Shown here in pieces: positions 58,766 to 64,000 of a stretch of 64,000 nucleotides of DNA. Numbering within the stretch: position 1 is the first letter of the stretch; each line of letters starts with the position of its first letter. The notes under the pieces are model-generated. The model worked only from the letters and a program-made list of their open reading frames with translations, did no database searches and had not been told where the DNA came from. Source of the stretch: Lepraria neglecta. Its lineage: Eukaryota > Ascomycota > Lecanoromycetes > Lecanorales > Stereocaulaceae. The stretch is taken from the NCBI GenBank assembly GCA_033220425.1, contig CM065648.1, positions 3,162,001 through 3,226,000 of the forward strand, given 5' to 3'. The position numbers were made by a program, and so were the translations under genes.

Positions 58766-59725
58766 TTATAGGGTGCGTCCCGGGTGGGATCTTATTACAC
58801 AACCCCAACCCGCTAGACTCGTTTTCATCCTCCCCGGCCTCCTATACTCTGGCTCTCGCTGCCTAATTGCCCTCGCCTTCGACTCCGCCAAGATCTCACT
58901 CTCCCAACGGTAATCAACCTCTTCCGGACCGTCCCAAGCCATTTCCAGGGGTTTGACCAACAAGGATATCTTTCCCCCAAGTATCCTGTTGTATTTTTCG
59001 AACAAGACGGCTATGTAAGCCACGTCGGTGGCGCAGTACTCAACGATCTCTTCCAACATGGGCCTCTCGTTGAACATTCTCCCTCTACCATACTCCTCGC
59101 GGAAGAACTTTATCTTGCCCTTTCCTTTGATGGCAATTACACGATTCAGCTCTTCCGCGTCTAAGCCCGCGTCCGCCTTGATGGCGTCAGTTATTGAAGG
59201 CAACTTATACGTGCAGCCTTCCGATTGGCCTCTCGTTGCAAGCTCCATAAGCTGATAATCGATAATACCGTCGATCGGTACTCTGAGTTGCCAATGCAGG
59301 GCAGCTGCGTCCTGGCGAACATCCCAGAAGACCTTAGGTACTCGAGAATCTGCGAGGATTGACTTTAGGGTACGATATCCGGTCGTACTTTTCGTGGAGA
59401 ATACTAGTCTATGGAGGACGTAGACGTCGATAATATAAGTATACTTGAATTTGTTTGCCTTTACGAAGGTTTCGAGGATAGAAAGTTCTCCTTTCCGAGA
59501 GAGACTTATACCTTCTAGGTCGATGAAGAGTTCGGGTATACCATCCGAGACTTTTATGAGTTCAGAAAGAAATTGCAATGGCGGAGTTAGGTTGTCCTGT
59601 GTCGGCATTTGGGTGAGAGGCTTGGCAAAGTCCTTCTCAAAACATCGGATATAGACGGCTCGACGCTGGTGTCGCTTGTAGACGAGACACTGGATTTGCT
59701 CGAGGAAGTATGAATAGTCTACCAC
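58766..59725 (-). CDS. DEDDy 3'-5' exonuclease-domain protein
   Basis: 319 residues in one frame. RNase H-fold exonuclease with the four acidic positions visible: Asp69 and Glu71 in LFIDLEGISLS (motif I), the DVRQD segment at 135-139 (motif II), and Tyr230..Asp234 in EEIVEYCATDVAYI (motif III, DEDDy type). Related fungal proteins resemble EXD1/Werner-type domains and presumably trim nucleic acids. The last ~20 residues read into a repeat-like flank, so the natural C-terminus may have been replaced. The same frame extends upstream to 60052 but is cut by a TAA at 59765-59767, so the ATG at 59725 may be a secondary start. A broken paralogue lies at 31.1-32.1 kb. Confidence 0.65.
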   Translation of the reverse strand: MVDYSYFLEQIQCLVYKRHQRRAVYIRCFEKDFAKPLTQMPTQDNLTPPLQFLSELIKVSDGIPELFIDLEGISLSRKGELSILETFVKANKFKYTYIIDVYVLHRLVFSTKSTTGYRTLKSILADSRVPKVFWDVRQDAAALHWQLRVPIDGIIDYQLMELATRGQSEGCTYKLPSITDAIKADAGLDAEELNRVIAIKGKGKIKFFREEYGRGRMFNERPMLEEIVEYCATDVAYIAVLFEKYNRILGGKISLLVKPLEMAWDGPEEVDYRWESEILAESKARAIRQREPEYRRPGRMKTSLAGWGCVIRSHPGRTL

Positions 59726-60052
59726 GTGCTCGAACCTCTCGTGGAAGAGGTGCTTGATCGGCTTTTAGCAGAGATCTCGCTTGTCGAAGAAGTCCTTGTA
59801 CCATTTGTGAATGGTTTGAATATGGTTTTGGGGATGCTCGTACTGCTCACCACTTGGAGCATCGTGCTCAACTTCTATTATATTCCTACACATGCGATAG
59901 ATCTCCTTACTAGGCACTGAACATATATCTTTAATCATATACCAGACCAGCTTAGTGATACTTGAAGCCTGCTTCACTCTCTTGCGCACAGCACTCTCAT
60001 CCCAGTGAGAACAATCCCATAATACGATACCGGTACCCACGGTTCGTAACAC
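59726..60052 (-). pseudogene. 5' extension of the exonuclease gene, separated by a stop
   Basis: An open frame 59765-60052 (..ICSVPSKEIYRMCRNIIEV..IQTIHKWYKDFF) is in the same frame as the exonuclease and divided from it by one TAA. It is helical and charged; I do not recognise the domain. It may be the original N-terminal part of the protein or an unrelated neighbour. Confidence 0.4.
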
Positions 60053-60069
60053 GTAGACGCTGATTGAGG

Positions 60070-60215
60070 CAGCGATTATACTACCCGCAAATCAACTACC
60101 GGCTACCTTTTTCTATTCGGGAATAGCGCGATGTCCTGGTCCAGCAAGCTTCAAAACACAGTCGTATTGTCTAGTTGCGAGGCCGAATACATGGAGGGTA
60201 TCAAAGAGTAAATCT
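60070..60215 (+). mobile_element. Copia RNase H relic
   Basis: The plus strand reads RKSTTGYLFLFGNSAMSWSS followed by KLQNTVVLSSCEAEYM, the conserved copia RNase H stretch, and then degenerates into stops within the expected KEAIYLKK segment. No LTR was recognised nearby. It abuts the start of the truncated UstYa gene. Confidence 0.8.
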
Positions 60216-60817
60216 ACTAAAAGAAGTAGTCGGCTTGGACGTCGACACTGTCGATACAATCAGTCACGCTGGTCTCTACGGCTCAAGCAACAAGAACGAG
60301 ACGGAACGTGCAATTCTCTGGGAGAATCTGGACGGGTCAATTGCACAGGTCGCCGTCGACAAGTCTTGGGCAGCCAATAAGGAATTGCCGCCAACACAAG
60401 AGTTCTCGTGGGACGAAAGCAAAGCCGTTTACTCGCTCAGAGGCTTTCATGGCCAGCATTGCCTCGTAAGTTTCAAGACTGACGCAATCAGATCGCAGCA
60501 TATGACTGAACAGACTTCACAGCGGAAGATCTATCGCTGGGTTGCGATCAGGTACCACAATGGTACACAACTCGATCATTACGAGCAATGTAGTCCACTG
60601 TCTCGATTCGCTGCTACAAGATACACGCCGCTGCGCGGATGACACGCCAATGAAATCTCCGCCGAAGAATTCTACGTCGAGCATTTGGGGCCAAGGTCAT
60701 CAGCGTCAGTGTCGAGACTGGAACAAGCTCGAGAAATCGGCGGAAATGCAGAACGCGTGCTTTTCTTACATCAACGAGACACAGGGGGTAAAGTCCATAT
60801 TTGATCGCTACAAATAG
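60205..60817 (+). pseudogene. UstYa-like (DUF3328) gene, 5'-truncated and frameshifted
   Basis: UstYa-family proteins are single-pass membrane oxidases/cyclases acting in fungal ribosomal-peptide (RiPP) and other secondary-metabolite clusters. Here LLKEVVGLDV..., then GFHGQHCL (first HxxHC motif), is interrupted by a 57-nt intron (60466-60522) and continues with RKIYRWVAIRYHNGTQ. One extra A at about 60587-60588 then shifts the frame. The remainder, DSLLQDTRRCADDTP.., GQGHQRQCRDWNKLE, is normal UstYa sequence in the other frame, and the second HxxHC motif sits exactly at the break. The N-terminal membrane anchor is missing; the copia relic occupies its place. Confidence 0.82.
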
Positions 60818-61468
60818 TATCCGCAAGACAGCCCATACGGAATAAAGATGCGTTCCATCCTAGGCCTTCCTGACGAGTGGAATTCCCAAGCCCCAAAGGA
60901 CATCGATGGTTTGCCCGCCTATTGGGAACTTTTCTGATCAATTGTGGTCATAAAGGCATTTCCTAAGGGCTCGCGCTGCTATCAAAGCCCCTAAGGCCTC
61001 TAAGCCGCGACAAGATAGGTGACCTAAGGGGAAATCTTAGGCTAGTCACTAGCCAAGAAACAACTGTTTGGAATGGATCCCGGATAAAAGAGTGCAGAAC
61101 AGTGGATCAAGGAAGCAGTAATCAGAAAGGTGGCGGGATAGAGTTCAGATATAGTGAAAGAGATGGCAAGTAGGAGTTTGGGGATAGGGCTGGGAAGTTT
61201 TTACCCAGCGAGGTTTCCTTTCACAGTATATTAGGCACAACGCCCTCATCAGCACTAAATAGCTAGATAGTAGAGTATAACCAATCAACCAATCGTTTCA
61301 TCTGTCTCATTTTTAAAGGAAGACAAGTAGTATCATCAATGAATTTATCCACACATGCACACATACATGTGACTCAGCAACCACCACCTCTCAAGCTTCT
61401 TAGTCCGTCGAACCAACCCTAAGGGTACTTATACACGAGCCTCTCCCTAGACCCCCGCACCAAACTGT
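60818..61468. other. Intergenic, CCTAAGG-rich stretch
   Basis: Several CCTAAGG-like words occur between about 60955 and 61035, in both orientations. This may be a fragment of a repeat or LTR, but I cannot define ends. No gene. Confidence 0.4.
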
Positions 61469-61673
61469 CTACCACGTCATATCCGGCTCGACGGTGTCGA
61501 CAAAACCTTCGCCATCAGCAGTCCCAACTGTGGCTTCATCGGCGTGGCGTACGCCTTGGTTCTTAGCTTTATCAAAACATCAAGACAGCCTTTGCAAACT
61601 CACCCACTGATTGTACTGGTGCGGCCAACACGGCTGCCGTGAAGAGGGAGAGGACGAAGAGTGTGAAGCGCAT
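61469..61673 (-). CDS. Small secreted peptide, 51 residues
   Basis: Two exons in transcript order, 61604-61673 and 61469-61554, split by a 49-nt intron (GTGAGT..AAG). The peptide starts MRFTLFVLSLFTAAVLAAPV, an almost ideal fungal signal peptide with cleavage after about residue 17-18. The mature part is ~33 residues, acidic, without cysteine, ending DTVEPDMTW. No dibasic Kex2 sites or repeats are present, unlike ustiloxin-type precursors. It lies between the two UstYa-like genes. Too short for ordinary gene callers. I infer a gene from signal peptide, phase agreement and splice signals. Its role (RiPP precursor, effector, or neither) is unknown. Confidence 0.55.
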
Positions 61674-62394
61674 ATTGGAAATTGATCTTGGGCCTCGAAG
61701 GTGCTTTTGATGTCCTTGCTGAATTCGAAAGCGGGATGTTTTTTCAGAGCGCTAGGAAATATCACAGAAACAATTAGCAAGACGAGCAGCAATCGTTGAG
61801 ATCTTAAGTCGATCCTGAATTCACTCTGTCTGAACACCACCTCTTCCTACCAATCGGCACAGATGTCATGCTCGATGCAACGTCACAGCTGATGCGCAAG
61901 ATACAGGTGGACGGATCCTGCTCGGCATCCTAGAAGGCCAATTAAAAGCAGGATGGCTTCATACCCGCCCCGCCATGAATGTGAGCGCCATCACAATGTC
62001 GATCTGTACTCGGGTCTAGGAGAGGAGAGCTAATCATGACGATTATAGGCACTAGCTCCATGTGTCCTTGCTGAGGTGTTTGTGACGCCGGTCTAATGGG
62101 GTTTCAATGCGCCTTGACGCTTTTAGAAAGGCTACTGAGTCATATGCATGTCAGACCTATGTACGAAGACTGCATTTACATTGCAAGGCCCATGGCGCTT
62201 AGAAGGAGCTTCGACGATCAAGCTTTGTTTGTAAAGATAAACCCCGACCGATATAGAAATCGGTCAGTTCCAGTACGGGCTTCAGGACACAGTCATGAGA
62301 ATGCTGCAGCTAATAAGTAGTTCTCTTCTCCCGGCGCTTGTACGCACCTGTGGTAGCACACTCATCTTCCTAGCATCAATCCGTTAAGTACAGC
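61674..62394. other. Intergenic, no gene seen
   Basis: Divergent promoter region between the small peptide gene (left, minus) and the intact UstYa gene (right, plus). No coding segment supported. Confidence 0.5.
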
Positions 62395-63254
62395 ATGGCA
62401 GGCACAAAATACTCCAAATTAGAGACCAGCTTTAACGGTCAAAAAGACTTTGAATACACGCCCGAGGTGCGACGTCGCCGATCTCCAAATCTCTTCAACT
62501 CGCTATGGTTCACCACTGCCGTGGCATTCTGTGTCGGAATACTGGCAACGTTCGGAGTCATCAGGCTACGTGAAAACATTGGGAAGCACGACACGGACTG
62601 GTTGAGTAAGTCGTTGAAATGCAGCACAAACCTCTTTGACTATGAAATTCACAGAAAGGTGATAGGACCGCCTGGAAATGTCAAGGTGCAATTCGAATAC
62701 AACGACACCTATCCAGGCCCTCCTACCGTGGAGAGTGAATATGCGTGGCTTGATCTCCTTCCAGGCAAGAGGGTCTTGATGCTCACTGAAGAGGAAACGC
62801 TGACCGATTCCAGATGGTCTGGGCACAGTCCAGCACAACGACTTGAGTGATGCCATAGTCACACTCTCGGTATTCCATCAGCTGCATTGTCTTGTACGTT
62901 TTACCATAATGAAAGATCGCGCATGCTCACCTTTTGCAGATGGCCCTACGACACGCGGTTTACGATGATTGGAACGGGACGAGGCATCCGCACATGACGC
63001 CCCATCACAACCGCCATTGCCTGGAGTATCTTCGACAGTCGATCATTTGCAATGCGGACACCAATGTTGAATACCGAGTTGTTGGGGAAAGTGGCGTCAA
63101 AGAGACCCCTGGTTGGGACGTGAAGCGCTGCCGCGACTTTGACGCAGCACGGAAATGGGCGCAGGAGTGGAGGGCCTTCGATGGGAAAGTTCCGAGCAGA
63201 AAGCAGGAGATCACAGATCCAGATATCCTTCAAGGTCGAGTCATCGAGTATTAA
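62395..63254 (+). CDS. UstYa-like (DUF3328) oxidase/cyclase family protein
   Basis: Exons 62395-62764, 62814-62893 and 62940-63254 encode 254 residues, the usual family length. Cytosolic N-terminus, one membrane helix (SLWFTTAVAFCVGILATFGV), then a lumenal/extracellular domain with both HxxHC motifs intact: VFHQLHCL and HHNRHCLEYLRQ. These motifs are considered catalytic in UstYa-type enzymes. It ends with CRDFDAARKWAQEW. The first intron appears to be GC-AG (GCAAGA donor at 62765, CTGAC branch, 49 nt), the only way I found to keep phase. No adjacent synthase is vis­ible; the 51-residue secreted peptide and the broken UstYa copy lie just upstream. Confidence 0.85.
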
Positions 63255-63372
63255 CTGTTAGTGTTGCCAATATTAGGTGTTGTAAAATGATATGCATTAG
63301 AACTCTGATGCAATATTTCAGCAACACAATTAGCTGCTGTCTACCTTGAGCCGCTGTAGAGTTTCAGGGAGA

Positions 63373-64000
63373 TCAAGATGTCTTTGGCAGCGTCCGTGGT
63401 AGCCTCAGCATGTAACGGAACCGGTAATTCCCATATCCTTTGTCATTGCTCTTGGCACTTGGCGCCCACTCCCTCAAATCCACATCCAGGTACTGGACTG
63501 TCTCAAAATTGTGCTTCGCATAAATCGGATAACCAAATGGTGAGCCTTGTAGAAAGATCGGCAGGCTTGCTTGATCAGCCAGTTGATTGCCGTATTTGAC
63601 CAAGGCATTTCCCATGCCCTGTCGCTGAAAGGAAGGTTCGGTGAAGAGCGCTTTGCAAAGGATGTGGCGTTTCCCGCTCGTCCACTTCTCCAGCCATCTA
63701 TCGGTGTCCTCCTGCACGTAGGTGGGGAGCCCTGGGGGAAAGTCGAATTCACCCTTGCCCTTGCCTTTTTCGGAGTCCGCGATCTTCGCCACAGCTTTTC
63801 CGTCGCGCTCTCGGATCTGGGCGTCAGTGGGCGTGTTCCATGACGCCCACGCAGCGAGTACGCCCGTCTTCTTGTCCACTACTTTGAGGTGCTGCCATGT
63901 TGGGTCGCCGACCTGACCCTCGAGCATCTGGGTCACTCCCTTTTCGAATTCTGTCGGTGTCGCAAAATACAGCCCGAATGCGTTGTCGGGGAGACAGGCG
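63373..64000 (-). CDS. GNAT-family N-acetyltransferase (5' end outside window)
   Basis: Open to the right edge of the window, where the frame continues past the ATG at 63936 with ..FGLYFATPTEFEKGVTQ, so the true start is beyond 64000. Acetyl-CoA-binding motif A is clear: LFTEPSFQRQGMGNALVKYG (Q/R-x-x-G-x-G/A). Preceded by HLKVVDKKTGVLAAWASW, a typical GNAT beta strand pair, and followed by LQGSPFGYPIYAKHNFETVQ, the usual C-terminal strand. Acetylates an unknown small amine or protein; no signal peptide is visible in the present part. Confidence 0.85.
   Translation of the reverse strand, partial: ACLPDNAFGLYFATPTEFEKGVTQMLEGQVGDPTWQHLKVVDKKTGVLAAWASWNTPTDAQIRERDGKAVAKIADSEKGKGKGEFDFPPGLPTYVQEDTDRWLEKWTSGKRHILCKALFTEPSFQRQGMGNALVKYGNQLADQASLPIFLQGSPFGYPIYAKHNFETVQYLDVDLREWAPSAKSNDKGYGNYRFRYMLRLPRTLPKTS

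Overview
This is nuclear DNA from a filamentous ascomycete (Pezizomycotina). The evidence is many short GT-AG introns of roughly 46-120 nt with CTRAY-like branch points, fungus-restricted families (HET, Helo-like/ankyrin, UstYa, DUF6536-like), a copia retrotransposon, and many premature TAA/TAG codons of the type left by repeat-induced point mutation (RIP). I cannot assign a genus. No tRNA, rRNA or CRISPR array was recognised. Exon borders below come from reading splice signals and family conservation by eye; no search was run.

Layout. 0-5.3 kb: cytosolic ribosomal protein L10, a decayed HET gene, and mitochondrial ribosomal protein L6. 6.7-12.4 kb: a 2-oxoglutarate/Fe(II) oxygenase, the actin regulator AIP1, and the head-to-head pair RSM18 (mitoribosome) / IMP3 (nucleolar pre-rRNA processing). 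13.3-20.9 kb: a two-repeat protein of unknown function, a Helo-like/ankyrin protein and a mitochondrial PPR protein. 21.7-30.3 kb: a second broken HET gene, a large secreted mucin-like protein whose N-terminal domain resembles CD38-type ADP-ribosyl cyclases, and a small ankyrin protein.

31-39.3 kb is an accessory, decaying block: a broken 3'-5' exonuclease copy, a copia element with identical LTRs and a 5-bp target duplication but no reverse transcriptase, and a broken multi-pass membrane protein. 40-56.8 kb returns to mostly housekeeping genes (a calmodulin-like protein with micro-exons, Wee1 kinase, VAC7), interrupted by a small secreted protein, a probably nonsense-mutated secreted protein and a broken membrane-protein gene. 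57.8-64 kb is accessory again: a DUF4267-like remnant, a second exonuclease copy, a copia RNase H relic fused to a 5'-truncated UstYa gene, a 51-residue signal-peptide gene, an intact UstYa gene and a GNAT acetyltransferase that runs off the window.

The window is a mosaic. Conserved single-copy genes are intact, while accessory genes are repeatedly broken by TAG/TAA/TGA codons and small indels. The observations I would follow first are the CD38-like secreted protein, the UstYa pair flanking a hidden 51-residue secreted peptide, and the recently inserted RT-less copia element.
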